From positions 62,001 through 126,000 of the forward strand of contig NZ_SMLB01000015.1 of the NCBI RefSeq assembly GCF_004349105.1: a stretch of DNA of 64,000 nt. The letters are read 5' to 3'. Numbering within the stretch: position 1 is the first letter of the stretch; every line of letters starts with the position of its first letter. Below, one piece after another: positions 1 to 9,222 of the stretch. The position numbers were made by a program, and so were the translations under genes. Origin of the DNA: Jiangella aurantiaca (GTDB lineage: Bacteria > Actinomycetota > Actinomycetes > Jiangellales > Jiangellaceae). The notes beneath the pieces are model-generated. The model had not been told where the DNA came from. It made no database searches and saw only the letters and a list, made by a program, of their open reading frames with translations.

Positions 1-1304
1 TACGTGCCGAGCAGCCGCGGGAAGCAGCCGTAGGTGCGCGGGTGCTGCAGCCCCATGGGCGGGCCGTTGTCCGAGCCGATGCCGACCAGCGGGCTGGCCA
101 TGATCGCGCGCACGTCCGGTTCGGCCATCATTTCCACGACGATCATCGCGGCCGGGTCCTCGACGACGAGGTCGCAGAGGGTGTCGAACGGGTGCTCCGC
201 CTGGCCACGAGCGGTGGCGAGGTCGGCGATGGTGCGGCCGACGGCGTCCGGGTCGCGGTGGCCGGTGACGATGACCTGCGCCGGCGTCGTGTTGGCCCAC
301 ATGCCGTCGCCGGGGTCGCCGCGCTCGGCGTCGGCCCGCAACCCGACCCGGTAGGCGGGGTCGGACAGGCGCGCCGTCATCGCCGCCGCCCCGCCCTCGG
401 CCGCGCGGTTGGGCAGCAGTGCGAGCAGCACCGTCCCGCCGGCGAGGTACGGGTACTGGTCGCCCATGACGTCGACGCCGGCCAGCCGGGCGGACTCGAT
501 GCGCTCCAGCAGGGCCGCGCTCTTGCCGTGCGCGGCCCGCCCGGCCGCCTTGCAGTGCGAGATCTGCAGCCGCACGCCGCCGGCCCGGGCGACCGCGACC
601 GCCTCGTCGATGGCGTCCTCGACGTAGCGGCCCTCGTCGCGCATGTGCGTGGCGTAGGTGCGGCCGTAGGCGCCGGCGACCCGGGCGATCGCCTCCAGCT
701 CGGTCTGCTCGGCGAAGCAGCCGGGCGGGTAGATGAGGCCGGTGGAGAAGCCGACGGCGCCGGCCTCGAACGCCTCGGCGGCCAGCCGCTGCATGTGCTC
801 GACGGCGCCGGGGCGCAGGTCGTCGCCGGCGCCGTTGGCGGTGAGCCGCAGCGTGTGGTGACCGACGAGGTAGGCCAGGTGGTTGGTGGGTCCGTGCTTC
901 TCGACGAGGTCGAGGAACGCGGCGAAGGAGCCCGGTCGCGGCGGGAGGTCGCAGCCCAGCTCGCCGTACATCTCCTGGACGACGGCGGCCGACGCCTCGT
1001 CGAGCGGGGCGAAGCTGAACCCGCAGTTGCCGGCCACCTCCGTGGTCACGCCCTGGAGCAGCTTGAACGGCTGTGGGTCGTCCATCAGCGGGACCATGTC
1101 GCTGTGGGAGTGGGCGTCGACGAAGCCCGGCGCGACATACAGGCCGTCGCAGTCGACGACCTGGGCGCCGGCGGCGGCGTCGTGCTCGCCGGCGGCGCCG
1201 ACCGCGCGGATCACGCCGTCGGCGATGACGACGTCGGCCACCACGCCGGGTGAGCCGAGGCCGTCGAACACGGTGCCGCCACGCAGGACGAGTGTCTCGC
1301 TCAT
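1..1304 (-). CDS. N-acyl-D-amino-acid deacylase (D-aminoacylase family), 3' end outside window
   Basis: Zinc-dependent amidohydrolase predicted to hydrolyse N-acyl-D-amino acids or a related amide in the cytosol. The first 434 codons read on the minus strand from an ATG at 1304 and stay open to the window edge. Residues 58-69 (APGFVDAHSHSD) are the first metal-binding strand of the superfamily. GNCGFSFAP about 25 residues later carries the Cys ligand typical of D-aminoacylases. ATHMRDEG and QISHCK supply further His ligands. Substrate cannot be told from sequence; dihydroorotase or dihydropyrimidinase is less likely because of the GNCG motif. It lies 53 bp downstream of clpX on the same strand and is probably independent of it functionally. 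Confidence 0.85.
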   Translation of the reverse strand, partial: MSETLVLRGGTVFDGLGSPGVVADVVIADGVIRAVGAAGEHDAAAGAQVVDCDGLYVAPGFVDAHSHSDMVPLMDDPQPFKLLQGVTTEVAGNCGFSFAPLDEASAAVVQEMYGELGCDLPPRPGSFAAFLDLVEKHGPTNHLAYLVGHHTLRLTANGAGDDLRPGAVEHMQRLAAEAFEAGAVGFSTGLIYPPGCFAEQTELEAIARVAGAYGRTYATHMRDEGRYVEDAIDEAVAVARAGGVRLQISHCKAAGRAAHGKSAALLERIESARLAGVDVMGDQYPYLAGGTVLLALLPNRAAEGGAAAMTARLSDPAYRVGLRADAERGDPGDGMWANTTPAQVIVTGHRDPDAVGRTIADLATARGQAEHPFDTLCDLVVEDPAAMIVVEMMAEPDVRAIMASPLVGIGSDNGPPMGLQHPRTYGCFPRLLGT

Positions 1305-1357
1305 GGGCGGATTCAACCGCAGGTGGGGTCCTGCGTGTTCGTCGGATCGGCCAAACG

Positions 1358-2653
1358 TCAGGCGGACTTCTCGCGGCGCTCGCGCTTGCGCGGGCCCTCG
1401 CGCGGGACGAGGGTGGGCAGCACGTTGGTCTCGACCACGTCGCGGGTGATGACCACCCGGGCGACGTCGTCGCGCGAGGGCACCTCGTACATCACGTGCA
1501 GCAGGACCTCTTCCAGGATCGCCCGCAACCCGCGCGCCCCGGTGCCGCGCAGCAACGCCAGGTCCGCGACCGCCTCGGTCGCGTCGTCGGTGAACTCCAG
1601 CTCCACGTGATCGAGCTCGAACAACCGCATGTACTGCTTCACCAGCGCGTTGCGCGGCTCGGACAGGATGCGGATCAGCGCCGCCCGGTCCAGCGGCGAC
1701 ACCGTCGTGATGACCGGCAACCGGCCGATGAACTCCGGAATCAACCCGAACTTCAGCAGGTCCTCCGGCATCACCTCGCCGAAGGTGTTCACCGCGTCGC
1801 GCTCGGACTTGGACTGGATCTGCGCGCCGAAGCCCAGGCCGCGCTTGCCGATGCGGCCCTGGATGATGTCGTCCAGCCCGGCGAACGCGCCGCCCACAAT
1901 GAACAGCACGTTCGTGGTGTCGATCTGGATGAACTCCTGGTGCGGGTGCTTGCGCCCGCCCTGCGGGGGGACGCTGGCGGTGGTGCCCTCGAGGATCTTC
2001 AGCAGCGCCTGCTGCACGCCCTCGCCGGACACGTCGCGGGTGATCGACGGGTTCTCGCTCTTGCGGGCGATCTTGTCGACCTCGTCGATGTAGATGATGC
2101 CGGTCTCGGCCTTCTTCACGTCGTAGTCCGCGGCCTGGATCAGCTTGAGCAGGATGTTCTCGACGTCCTCGCCCACGTACCCGGCCTCGGTCAGCGCGGT
2201 GGCGTCGGCGATGGCGAACGGCACGTTCAGCATCTTCGCCAGCGTCTGCGCCAGGTACGTCTTCCCGCACCCCGTCGGGCCGATGAGCAGGATGTTCGAC
2301 TTCGACAGCTCGACGGTGTCGTCCTTGCCGTGGCCGCGGGCGGCGGCGGACTGGCGCGCCTGGACCCGCTTGTAGTGGTTGTACACGGCGACGGAGAGCG
2401 CCTTCTTGGCGACGTCCTGGCCGATGACGTACTGCTCGAGGAACTCGTAGATCTCGCGCGGCTTCGGCAGCTCGGAGAGCCCGCCGGCCTCGGCGGTCTC
2501 GCTGAGCTCCTCTTCGATGATCTCGTTGCACAGATCGATGCACTCGTCGCAGATGTAGACCCCGGGGCCTGCGATGAGCTTCTTCACCTGCTTCTGGCTC
2601 TTACCGCAGAACGAGCACTTGAGCAGGTGGTCAGCGTCGCCGATGCGTGCCAC
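1358..2653 (-). CDS. clpX: ATP-dependent Clp protease ATP-binding subunit ClpX
   Basis: Hexameric AAA+ unfoldase that feeds substrates to the ClpP1P2 peptidase. At 431 residues it has the usual length. The N-terminal zinc-binding domain has four Cys (CSFCG near residue 14 and CDECIDLC near 35), followed by the Walker A motif GPTGCGKT, Walker [10 protein letters not shown], and the pore and IGF-loop regions of the family (GKRGLGFGA). The ATG start gives the standard [13 protein letters not shown] beginning. It lies downstream of clpP1-clpP2 on the same strand but is separated from them by 300 bp with a strong hairpin, so it probably has its own promoter. Confidence 0.98.
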   Translation of the reverse strand: MARIGDADHLLKCSFCGKSQKQVKKLIAGPGVYICDECIDLCNEIIEEELSETAEAGGLSELPKPREIYEFLEQYVIGQDVAKKALSVAVYNHYKRVQARQSAAARGHGKDDTVELSKSNILLIGPTGCGKTYLAQTLAKMLNVPFAIADATALTEAGYVGEDVENILLKLIQAADYDVKKAETGIIYIDEVDKIARKSENPSITRDVSGEGVQQALLKILEGTTASVPPQGGRKHPHQEFIQIDTTNVLFIVGGAFAGLDDIIQGRIGKRGLGFGAQIQSKSERDAVNTFGEVMPEDLLKFGLIPEFIGRLPVITTVSPLDRAALIRILSEPRNALVKQYMRLFELDHVELEFTDDATEAVADLALLRGTGARGLRAILEEVLLHVMYEVPSRDDVARVVITRDVVETNVLPTLVPREGPRKRERREKSA

Positions 2654-2884
2654 GCGGTACGTCCTTCCGTCTACAGTTGCGATCTCGGCCGTGCGGCCGA
2701 GGATCCACGGGGCGGGCCGTTGGTGTCGGGCCCACGTCGCGGATCGACGTCGTGCGTATCGCCGGCCCTCGCGAGCCCTGCGTTGCCTTCGACGTTACAA
2801 CGTCTGATGGACAAACGGGCACCCGGAGACCGGATCGAACCCGGCGCGTCGCGGGCGGGCGCCGTCGAGCAGGCCGAACGCGAA

Positions 2885-2920
2885 CGGCCACGGGTGCGGG
2901 CCGTCCCGCACCCGTGGCCG
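2885..2920 (-). terminator. Hairpin after clpP2
   Basis: A perfect 16-bp stem with a 4-nt loop (CCGT), 34 nt past the clpP2 stop. There is no U-tract, as is common in high-GC actinobacteria. It probably ends most clpP1P2 transcripts before clpX. The rest of the 300-bp gap (2654-2884) presumably holds the clpX promoter, but I see no convincing -35/-10 pair. Confidence 0.7.
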
Positions 2921-2953
2921 TCATGCGCCGTGCCGTTCGTCCCGGCGCCGGGC

Positions 2954-3559
2954 TCAGCCGACCAGGCTGGCCTTGCGCGAGGCGGTGAAGTTGTCCACCA
3001 GGCCGTAGTCGATGGCCTCCTGAGTGGTCAGGATCTTGTCGCGCTCGATGTCGTTGCGCACCTGCTCGAGGCTGCGGCCGGAGTGGTCGGAGAGCATCTT
3101 CTCCAGCAGCGCCCGCATCCGCAGGATCTCGTTCGCCTGGATCTCGATGTCGCTGGCCTGGCCGTAGGTGCCCTCGGTGTAGGGCTGGTGGATGAGGATG
3201 CGCGCGTTCGGCACCGCCAGCCGCTTGCCGGGGGCACCGGCCGCGAGCAGCACGGCCGCCGCGGACGCCGCCTGGCCCATGCACACCGTCCGGACGTCCG
3301 GCTTGATGAACTGCATGGTGTCGTAGATCGTCGTCATCGCGGTGAACGAGCCACCGGGCGAGTTGATGTAGATCTCGATGTCGCGGTCGGGCTCCATCGA
3401 CTCCAGGCAGATCAGCTGCGCCATGACGGCGTTGGCAACGTCGTCGGTGATGGGGGTGCCGAGGAAGATGATGCGCTCCTCGAACAGCTTGCCGAACGGG
3501 TCGATCCGCCGGAAGCCGTAGGACGTGCGCTCCTCCCACTGCGGGATGTAGTAGTTCAC
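2954..3559 (-). CDS. clpP2: ATP-dependent Clp protease proteolytic subunit ClpP2
   Basis: Second of the two tandem ClpP serine peptidases that form the mixed ClpP1P2 tetradecamer in actinobacteria. It is 201 residues long. The nucleophile Ser lies in [11 protein letters not shown], the catalytic His in LIHQPYTEG, and the Asp follows in the C-terminal half. The substrate-binding strand INSPGGS is intact. The GTG start is supported by GAGGAGA 5 nt upstream. It follows clpP1 by 46 bp and is co-transcribed with it. Confidence 0.97.
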   Translation of the reverse strand: MNYYIPQWEERTSYGFRRIDPFGKLFEERIIFLGTPITDDVANAVMAQLICLESMEPDRDIEIYINSPGGSFTAMTTIYDTMQFIKPDVRTVCMGQAASAAAVLLAAGAPGKRLAVPNARILIHQPYTEGTYGQASDIEIQANEILRMRALLEKMLSDHSGRSLEQVRNDIERDKILTTQEAIDYGLVDNFTASRKASLVG

Positions 3560-3605
3560 TGGGTCTCCTCTGTCGGGGTGGTCGCTCGTGGTGTCGTGGA
3601 CGGCG

Positions 3606-4247
3606 TCAGGCCGTGCCGCCGCCCTGGGAGACCTGCGAGGCGCTCTCGACCACGTGGTCGACGAAGCCGTACTCGAGCGCCTCCTGCGGCGTGAAGTAGC
3701 GGTCCCGGTCGGAGTCGGCCTCGATGCGCTCGACCGGCTGGCCGGTGTGCTGCGCGATCAGCTCGGCCATCTCGCGCTTGGTGCGCAGCATCGCCTCGGC
3801 CTGGATGCGGATGTCGCTGGCCGAGCCGCCCATGCCGCCGGACGGCTGGTGCATGAGGATGCGGGCGTGCGGCAGCGCGTACCGCTTGCCGGGCGCGCCC
3901 GCCGTCAGCAGGAACTGGCCCATCGAGGCCGCGAAGCCCATCGCCACCGTGACGACGTCGGGCTTCACGTACTGCATGGTGTCGTAGATGGCCATGCCGG
4001 CCGACACGGAGCCGCCGGGCGAGTTGATGTAGAGGTTGATGTCGCGGTCGGGGTCCTCGGCCGCCAGCAGCAGCAGCTGCGCGCAGATGGCGTTGGCGTT
4101 CTCGTCGCGGACCTCGGAGCCGAGGAAGATGATGCGCTCGCGCAGCAGCCGGTTGTAGATGTGGTCGTCCAGACCACCGCCGATGCTCGGCGCGGGGGTG
4201 TGGGCCTGAATGAGGGACGGGCCCGACGTCTCGGGGCGTGTGCTCAC
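3606..4247 (-). CDS. clpP1: ATP-dependent Clp protease proteolytic subunit ClpP1
   Basis: First gene of the clpP1P2 operon. I chose the GTG at 4247 because AAGGAG sits 6 nt upstream (4254-4259), giving 213 residues. An in-frame start at 4331 would add 28 poorly conserved residues and has no ribosome site. The catalytic Ser is in [11 protein letters not shown] and the His in [15 protein letters not shown] and the C-terminal [11 protein letters not shown] helix match the family. A ClgR-type site lies 117 bp upstream of the start. Loss of ClpP1P2 is lethal or severe in many actinobacteria. Confidence 0.96.
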   Translation of the reverse strand: MSTRPETSGPSLIQAHTPAPSIGGGLDDHIYNRLLRERIIFLGSEVRDENANAICAQLLLLAAEDPDRDINLYINSPGGSVSAGMAIYDTMQYVKPDVVTVAMGFAASMGQFLLTAGAPGKRYALPHARILMHQPSGGMGGSASDIRIQAEAMLRTKREMAELIAQHTGQPVERIEADSDRDRYFTPQEALEYGFVDHVVESASQVSQGGGTA

Positions 4248-4363
4248 CGTGATCTCCTTGGGGCTACTTCTGGTCGTCGAGACCGTATGAGACTTCCTGC
4301 TTCTGTGTGGTGCCATCGACACTAACCACAAAGGCCGCGGCGACCATCCGCCGCATGGCCCGT

Positions 4364-4377
4364 GTTCGCTGACGGCG
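4364..4377. promoter_or_regulatory. ClgR-type binding site upstream of clpP1
   Basis: GTTCGC, five bases, then GCG: an exact match to the motif reported for the Streptomyces activator ClgR upstream of clp and lon genes. It lies between tig and clpP1, in the expected promoter zone of clpP1P2. The motif match is seen; ClgR control is inferred. Confidence 0.65.
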
Positions 4378-4407
4378 TGCGCGGCAGGTCGATATGGTGC
4401 GGAAACG

Positions 4408-4445
4408 CGATCAGGTGACCAGCCGTGGGCATGGTCACCTGATCG
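4408..4445 (-). terminator. Hairpin after tig
   Basis: A 14-bp perfect inverted repeat (arms 4408-4421 and 4432-4445) with a 10-nt loop, directly upstream of the clpP1 promoter zone on the minus strand and before tig begins reading the other way round the gap. Because both clpP1 and tig read on the minus strand, and tig (4469-5914) lies upstream of it, the hairpin comes 23 nt after the clpP1 promoter zone boundary and just after the tig stop at 4469. It can therefore separate tig transcripts from clpP1P2. Confidence 0.65.
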
Positions 4446-4468
4446 GCGTTCTCGTACTGGTCCGGCCG

Positions 4469-5914
4469 TCAGGCCTTCTTCTCGGCGTCGTCGGCGGCCT
4501 CGTCGGTCTCGGCCTCGGCCGCCTGAGCGTCCGCGTCCGCCGTCTCGGCGTCCGCCTCGTCCGTCGCGTTCTCGTCCAGCTCGGCGAACTCGAACGAGCC
4601 GTCGACCGCCGGGGCGGCGACGCCCTCGACCTCGCCCGGCTCGGCCAGCGTGCCGTCCTCGCGGAGCCGGTTCAGCTCGACGGCGTTGCCGGAGGCGTCG
4701 GTGACCTTGGCCTTCTCGACGGCGAGCGCCAGCGCCTTGCCGCGCGCGACATCGGCGACGATGGACGGCAGGTTGCCCTGGTCGACCAGCTGCTGGGCGA
4801 GCTGGTTCGGGTCGACCCGGGAGCGCATCGCCTGCTGGATGATGTAGGAGCTGAGCTCGTCCTGTGAGACCTCGATGCTCTCGGCCTTCACCAGCTCGTC
4901 CAGGACGAACTGCTGCCGGAGGTTGTCGCGCATCTGCTTCTCGAACTCGGCGCGGTGGTCGTCGTCGCCGTGGCCGTCGGCCAGGTGGTCCTCGACCTGC
5001 TGGGCGATGAGCTCCTCGGGCAGCGGGACGTCGCCGGCGTTCGCGATGACCTGCTCGAGCACCTTGTCGCGGGCAGACATGGCCTGCTCGATGCGCTTGC
5101 TGTTCAACGCCTGCTCGCGGATGTCGTCGCGCAGCTCGTCGAGGGTGTCGAACTCGCTGGCGAGCTGGGCGAACTCGTCGTCGAGGTCGGGCAGCTGCTG
5201 CTCCTTGACGGCGTTCACCGTCACCTCGACGTCGACCTCTTCGCCCTCGTGCGTGCCGACCAGCGTCGTCCGGAACGTCTTCGACTCGCCCGCCGACAGC
5301 CCGACCAGGGCGTCGTCCAGCCCTTCGACCATGCCGCCGCGGCCGATCTGGTACGACACGCCGCTGGCCTGGCCACCCTCGACCGGCTCGCCGTCGTCGG
5401 TGGCGTTGAGGTCGATCTGCACGAAGTCGCCGTCGGCGGCCGCCCGCTCCACCGTCGCCAGCGTGCCGAACCGCGCTCGCAGCGCGTCGAGCCGCTCGTT
5501 GATGTCGTCATCGCCCACCGCGATGTCGTCGACCTGGACCTCCAGGCCCTCCCACTCCGGCAGCTCGATCTTCGGCTTGACCGTGACCTCGGCGGTGAAC
5601 TTGAGGTCCTCGCCCTCACCGAACTGCGGCTGGTCGATCTCGGGCTGCGCCAGCGGCGTCAGCTCGTTCTCCCGCATCGCGTCCTGGTAGATCTGCGGGA
5701 TCGCCTCGTTGACGGCCTCCTCCAGCACCACCGGCCGGCCGATCCGCTGGTCGATGACCATCGGCGGCACCTTGCCCTTGCGGAACCCCGGCACCGTCAC
5801 CTGGGCGGCGATCCGCTTGTACGCGGACTGGATGTTCGACTCAAGCTCGGCGAAGGGAACCTCGACCGCGAGCCGGACCCTGGTCGGGTTGAGGGTCTCG
5901 ACGACGCTCTTCAC
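4469..5914 (-). CDS. tig: Trigger factor
   Basis: Ribosome-associated folding chaperone and peptidyl-prolyl isomerase. The 481 residues show the N-terminal ribosome-binding domain ([14 protein letters not shown] near residue 43, the signature loop being GFRxGxxP), the central FKBP-type domain (about 150-245), and the C-terminal chaperone arms. The last 60 residues are a low-complexity acidic tail rich in Asp, Glu and Ala ending in EKKA, common in actinobacterial trigger factors. The gene order tig-clpP1-clpP2-clpX is the standard folding/degradation cluster. Confidence 0.97.
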   Translation of the reverse strand: MKSVVETLNPTRVRLAVEVPFAELESNIQSAYKRIAAQVTVPGFRKGKVPPMVIDQRIGRPVVLEEAVNEAIPQIYQDAMRENELTPLAQPEIDQPQFGEGEDLKFTAEVTVKPKIELPEWEGLEVQVDDIAVGDDDINERLDALRARFGTLATVERAAADGDFVQIDLNATDDGEPVEGGQASGVSYQIGRGGMVEGLDDALVGLSAGESKTFRTTLVGTHEGEEVDVEVTVNAVKEQQLPDLDDEFAQLASEFDTLDELRDDIREQALNSKRIEQAMSARDKVLEQVIANAGDVPLPEELIAQQVEDHLADGHGDDDHRAEFEKQMRDNLRQQFVLDELVKAESIEVSQDELSSYIIQQAMRSRVDPNQLAQQLVDQGNLPSIVADVARGKALALAVEKAKVTDASGNAVELNRLREDGTLAEPGEVEGVAAPAVDGSFEFAELDENATDEADAETADADAQAAEAETDEAADDAEKKA

Positions 5915-5997
5915 GCTGACGTGTCTCCTGTGTGGGATGGTGTGCGGTCACGATCGCAACGGTTCTTGCTCTTGCTTCTGCTGTTGCGAAAGCGGGC

Positions 5998-6073
5998 TGG
6001 TCGGGGCGACAGGACTCGAACCTGCGATCTCCTGCTCCCAAAGCAGGCGCGCTAGCCACTACGCTACGCCCCG
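5998..6073 (-). tRNA. tRNA-Pro (TGG anticodon)
   Basis: On the minus strand a full cloverleaf can be folded. The acceptor CGGGGCG pairs with CGCCCCG, the anticodon stem CCTGC/GCAGG encloses TTTGGGA so the anticodon is TGG, and the T-arm is GCAGG-TTCGAGT-CCTGT. The 3' CCA is encoded (5998-6000). Confidence 0.95.
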
Positions 6074-6135
6074 GGTGCCCGGACAAGTCTAGGCCAGATC
6101 ACAGGGTACTCTGTCCCACGGGCCTCAGGCCCCGC

Positions 6136-6209
6136 GCGGGTGTAGCTCAATGGCAGAGCCCCAGCCTTCCAAGCTGGTCATGCGGGTTCGATTCCCGTCA
6201 CCCGCTCCA
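6136..6209 (+). tRNA. tRNA-Gly (TCC anticodon), integration target
   Basis: The acceptor GCGGGTG pairs with CACCCGC, the anticodon stem CCAGC/GCTGG holds CTTCCAA (anticodon TCC), and CCA is encoded at 6207-6209. Bases from 6166 onwards are repeated exactly at 19019-19063, showing that an element integrated into the 3' half of this gene and restored it. The tRNA is intact. Confidence 0.96.
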
Positions 6210-6210
6210 C
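6166..6210 (+). repeat. Attachment site attL (45-bp core)
   Basis: A perfect 45-bp direct repeat with 19019-19063. It covers the anticodon loop, variable region, T-arm and acceptor end of tRNA-Gly. Bases just outside the 45 differ between the copies, so the match limits are exact. This is the tRNA-overlapping att architecture of pSAM2-type tyrosine integrases. Confidence 0.95.
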
Positions 6211-6256
6211 CACTCCCCCGCAGCTCAGCGGGTATGCGGTCAGCCTTCACCGCTGA

Positions 6257-7417
6257 TCACGAGGCCAATTCGTCGTCATCGTGCCCGTCGCGTGCCCGTT
6301 CATCGCTCTGTGGCCGCCCGCGAAGGTAGGCCTGGGCCAGGGCGTCCAACGCCGCGGCGAGGGCATGATCACGCTCCCGGGTGGCGTGCTGGTAGATCAT
6401 CGCCGCGCGAGGGCTGGCATGGCCGAGACGCTCCATCAGCTCGCGCAGACTGGCCCCCGTCGTCGCGGCGAGCGTCGCACCGGTGTGGCGAAGGTCGTGG
6501 AAGTGCAACTCGGGCACACCGGCCGCGGTCGCCGCCTGACGCCAGACGGTGTGGAAGTTCGTCCGCGTCGGTGTCGCGCCCTTCGGCCCGATGAACACGC
6601 GGCCGTCCGGACCCGGCTCCGCGAACTCGGCCAGATGCGACCGCAGCTCCGGGACGATGACCTCAGGGATGGCGATGACGCGGCGGCCGGCGGCCGTCTT
6701 CGGCGTCGACACGATCTGCTTTCCCTTGACCTGCTGCACCGCTCGCTCGACCCGGACCGTCCGCTCGTCCAGGTCAACGTCGAGTCGCCGCAGGCCCATC
6801 AGCTCCCCCCATCGCAGGGTTCCGAACGCAGCCAGCAGCACGAGCACCCGGTAACGAGGCTGGATCGCGTCAGCGATGGCGAACACCTCCGCCAGCGTCG
6901 CGGTCCTGCGCTCAGGGCTGGCCTCCGTCCCCGCACCCTTGATCTGGCACGGGTTCCGGCGGATCAGCCCGTCCTCCACCGCCGTCGCCATGACGGTCTT
7001 CAGCAGGCGATAGGCCTTCGCGACCGTCACCGGCCCGACCCCGTCGTCGAGCCGTTCCTTCCGCCAGCTCCGCACCCGCGCCGGGGTGACATCGCCGAGG
7101 CCGAGCGCACCGAGCTGGGGCGCGATGTGCAGCCGCAGCAGACCTTCGTACAGCTCCACCGTTCGGGGGCGCAGGTTCGGCCGCTCGACGATCCACCCCG
7201 CCGCGAACTCCCTCAACGGAACGCTCGCGCCCGCCGGGTCGAGCCAGTCACCGCGCCGGATCTCCAGCTCCTTGTCCGCTAGCCACATATTGGCGTCGGT
7301 CTTGGTCGCGAACGTGTACGGCGCCGGCCGGTCGATCCCGTCCGGGCCGTGATAGCGAGCCTGGAACCGGCCCGATGGCAACTTGCGTACCCGCCCGAAC
7401 CGACGCCTCGACGCCAT
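6257..7417 (-). CDS. int: Tyrosine site-specific integrase
   Basis: Catalyses attP x attB recombination at tRNA-Gly. I start it at the ATG at 7417 (386 residues, MASRRRFGRVRKLPSGRFQARY), which overlaps the excisionase stop as TGATG; a longer reading to 7486 has no support. An N-terminal arm-binding domain (about 1-70) precedes a core-binding SAM-like domain (about 70-155) and the catalytic domain. Catalytic residues visible are R202 (LRWGE), H307-x-x-R310 (HDLRH), H333 (LGHAS) and the nucleophile Y342 (MIYQH). It sits 46 bp from attL, as in pSAM2. The Asp/Glu-rich C-terminus is unremarkable. Confidence 0.96.
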   Translation of the reverse strand: MASRRRFGRVRKLPSGRFQARYHGPDGIDRPAPYTFATKTDANMWLADKELEIRRGDWLDPAGASVPLREFAAGWIVERPNLRPRTVELYEGLLRLHIAPQLGALGLGDVTPARVRSWRKERLDDGVGPVTVAKAYRLLKTVMATAVEDGLIRRNPCQIKGAGTEASPERRTATLAEVFAIADAIQPRYRVLVLLAAFGTLRWGELMGLRRLDVDLDERTVRVERAVQQVKGKQIVSTPKTAAGRRVIAIPEVIVPELRSHLAEFAEPGPDGRVFIGPKGATPTRTNFHTVWRQAATAAGVPELHFHDLRHTGATLAATTGASLRELMERLGHASPRAAMIYQHATRERDHALAAALDALAQAYLRGRPQSDERARDGHDDDELAS

Positions 7418-7632
7418 CAGAGCACCCGCCCATACGGGTCCTTGCGAGTACGCCGAGTCGCCTCCACCGTCCGCTCCTCCACCCACGCCGCAAGCGCGGA
7501 CGACGGAATCCGGACGAGCCGACCGACCTTCACGAAGTCGATACGGCGCTCAGCAATCAGCCGCCGGGGAAACCGCGGCCCGGTACCGAGCAGCTCAGCA
7601 GCCTCTTCCACGGTCAACAGCCGATCCATCAT
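7417..7632 (-). CDS. xis: Excisionase (helix-turn-helix, MerR-like)
   Basis: A 71-residue DNA-binding protein with the HTH_17 pattern LTVEEAAELLGTGPRFPRRLI followed by VKVGRLVRIPSSALAAWVEE. It directs excision by bending the att site together with Int. AAGGA lies 6 nt before the ATG at 7632. The gene is translationally coupled to int by a 1-nt overlap. Confidence 0.92.
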   Translation of the reverse strand: MMDRLLTVEEAAELLGTGPRFPRRLIAERRIDFVKVGRLVRIPSSALAAWVEERTVEATRRTRKDPYGRVL

Positions 7633-7647
7633 GATCGTTCCTTTCTG

Positions 7648-9222
7648 TCATGCCGCCGGGGCGGCGGCAGGTTGTGCAATCGCCGAAAGATCCGACGCAA
7701 CAGGTCCGGCGCGGGTCTTCGCGTCTTCGTATTGCGCTCGCCAGCGCTGTTTCTGGGCAATGGCGTGGCCGATCAGACGGGCGTAGGTGGGACCATCGAC
7801 GTCGCCGGGGTGAGTGACGGTCCAGACGAACCGCGGCTGCCCGTCGGGCCGTGTGGCGGTTGCCGAAAGCTCGTCGTGGTCGTCCATCTCCACACCTGCC
7901 TCGGCGAGGACGGCGCGGACGACGGCGGCGCGGTCGGCCCGGTGCTGATCCAGCGTCTTGCCGGTCCACCGACGCGAGACGAGAACGCGGCGGCCGCCGA
8001 GGCCGAGGTGGTCTCTGTCGTGCGCCTTCGACCCGCAGCGGCCGGGTTCCATGCCGCCCTTCGCGTTCTTGGGCTGGACGCCGTAGCGCAGCCAGTTCGC
8101 GCACGTGGGCGAGCACGGCAGCCATCGCACCTCTTCGGCGATCCGATCGATGTGCGCCCTGCGCGCGGCCGGGACGGGGGCCTCGCCGTCGTCGTGGAGC
8201 GGGTCGGTGATCGACTTCGTGAGGTACTTGGTCAGGTAGCCGATGACCCGGTCCGCCAACGGCGTGCCCGCGATGACGCCCTGGATGTCGACCTGCGACC
8301 CGGCGCGGATTACATGCGCCGGCCGGGCGTCCGGGTGGTCGTCGATGGCGTCCAGGGCCTCATCCCACGACGGCAGCACCGCACCGGTGGCCGGGTCGGC
8401 GTAGGCCTCGGCCAGCTCGTCCCACACCGGCAGCGTCTCCGGGTCGGTGTAGACGGGTTCGTCGAGCTGCGGCCACCACACCTGGTGGTAGGTCGCCGCT
8501 ACGACTTGTTTGATGAGCTTGCGCGGGATGGCGCCACGGATGGCGGCGTGCAGGTGCGGTGCGAGGCGGCGTTGGGGTTCGACGGTGGCGAAGTACTGCA
8601 CCGAGTAGCCGGTGGCGCGTCGGAGGTTCTGCCAGAACCGGTCCACCAGCTTCGGGAAATGCATCGCATCCAACGCGGCCCGCCGATAGTCATAGTTCGC
8701 CGGGTCGACCGGCACGCCCTCGCTCGTGACGCGCCCGTAGGACGGCAGGGTGAGGGTGACGAACATCGACGGCCGGTAGGTCTTCCCATCCGGCGAGGTA
8801 AACACCCGCCCCGTCGTGCGATCCGACACCGCCAGCCGCGGAAGATCCGGAGCGTCCTGCCGCCGCCTGGTCGACCGCACCCGCCGACCCGAGTCCTCAC
8901 CTTCGCCGGCCTGGTCGCCGTCATCCTCCCCGCCGTCCTTGTCTGTGGCGTCGGGGTCGGCGGGCTCGGGTTTGGGTGGGTCTTCGGTGAGGTGCCAGCC
9001 CTCACGGCACTGCTGAATCCTGAGACGCCGAGCGGTGTCGGCGCAGGACGGGCAGACCTTCGCGCGGGTGGCTCCGCACGGGATCACCGCCGTGCGGGAC
9101 ACACCCGTGAGGGTGTCGGTGACGTGCTGCAGGATCGGCCGCACGCACACGCCCTTCGCGGCGGCGAGCTCGCGCAAGGTGGCGTCGTCCGGGAGGCCTG
9201 CCGTGAGTGGCGTGACGGTCAC
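7648..9222 (-). CDS. RepSA-type replication initiator
   Basis: 524 residues. Predicted rolling-circle initiator for autonomous AICE replication after excision. The N-terminal zinc-ribbon region (CVRPIL...IPCGATRAKVCPSCADTARRLRIQQC) and the central segment with YFATVEPQRRLAPHLHAAIRG match the pSAM2 RepSA family; HLHAA is the HUH-like metal site. A charged low-complexity linker (about 85-125) separates the two. The GTG start at 9222 overlaps the tra stop by 4 nt (GTGA), fixing the start. The origin is not obvious; in pSAM2 it lies within or beside rep. Confidence 0.88.
   Translation of the reverse strand: MTVTPLTAGLPDDATLRELAAAKGVCVRPILQHVTDTLTGVSRTAVIPCGATRAKVCPSCADTARRLRIQQCREGWHLTEDPPKPEPADPDATDKDGGEDDGDQAGEGEDSGRRVRSTRRRQDAPDLPRLAVSDRTTGRVFTSPDGKTYRPSMFVTLTLPSYGRVTSEGVPVDPANYDYRRAALDAMHFPKLVDRFWQNLRRATGYSVQYFATVEPQRRLAPHLHAAIRGAIPRKLIKQVVAATYHQVWWPQLDEPVYTDPETLPVWDELAEAYADPATGAVLPSWDEALDAIDDHPDARPAHVIRAGSQVDIQGVIAGTPLADRVIGYLTKYLTKSITDPLHDDGEAPVPAARRAHIDRIAEEVRWLPCSPTCANWLRYGVQPKNAKGGMEPGRCGSKAHDRDHLGLGGRRVLVSRRWTGKTLDQHRADRAAVVRAVLAEAGVEMDDHDELSATATRPDGQPRFVWTVTHPGDVDGPTYARLIGHAIAQKQRWRAQYEDAKTRAGPVASDLSAIAQPAAAPAA

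Noticed and set aside
42-1253. Long open frame on the plus strand over the first 1.2 kb
   Set aside because: Val/Arg/Gly-rich antisense of the D-aminoacylase, which shows real motifs on the minus strand.
1250-3694. 814-codon plus-strand frame opposite clpX and clpP2
   Set aside because: Mirror frame of the Clp genes; His/Val/Leu-rich nonsense typical of high-GC shadows.
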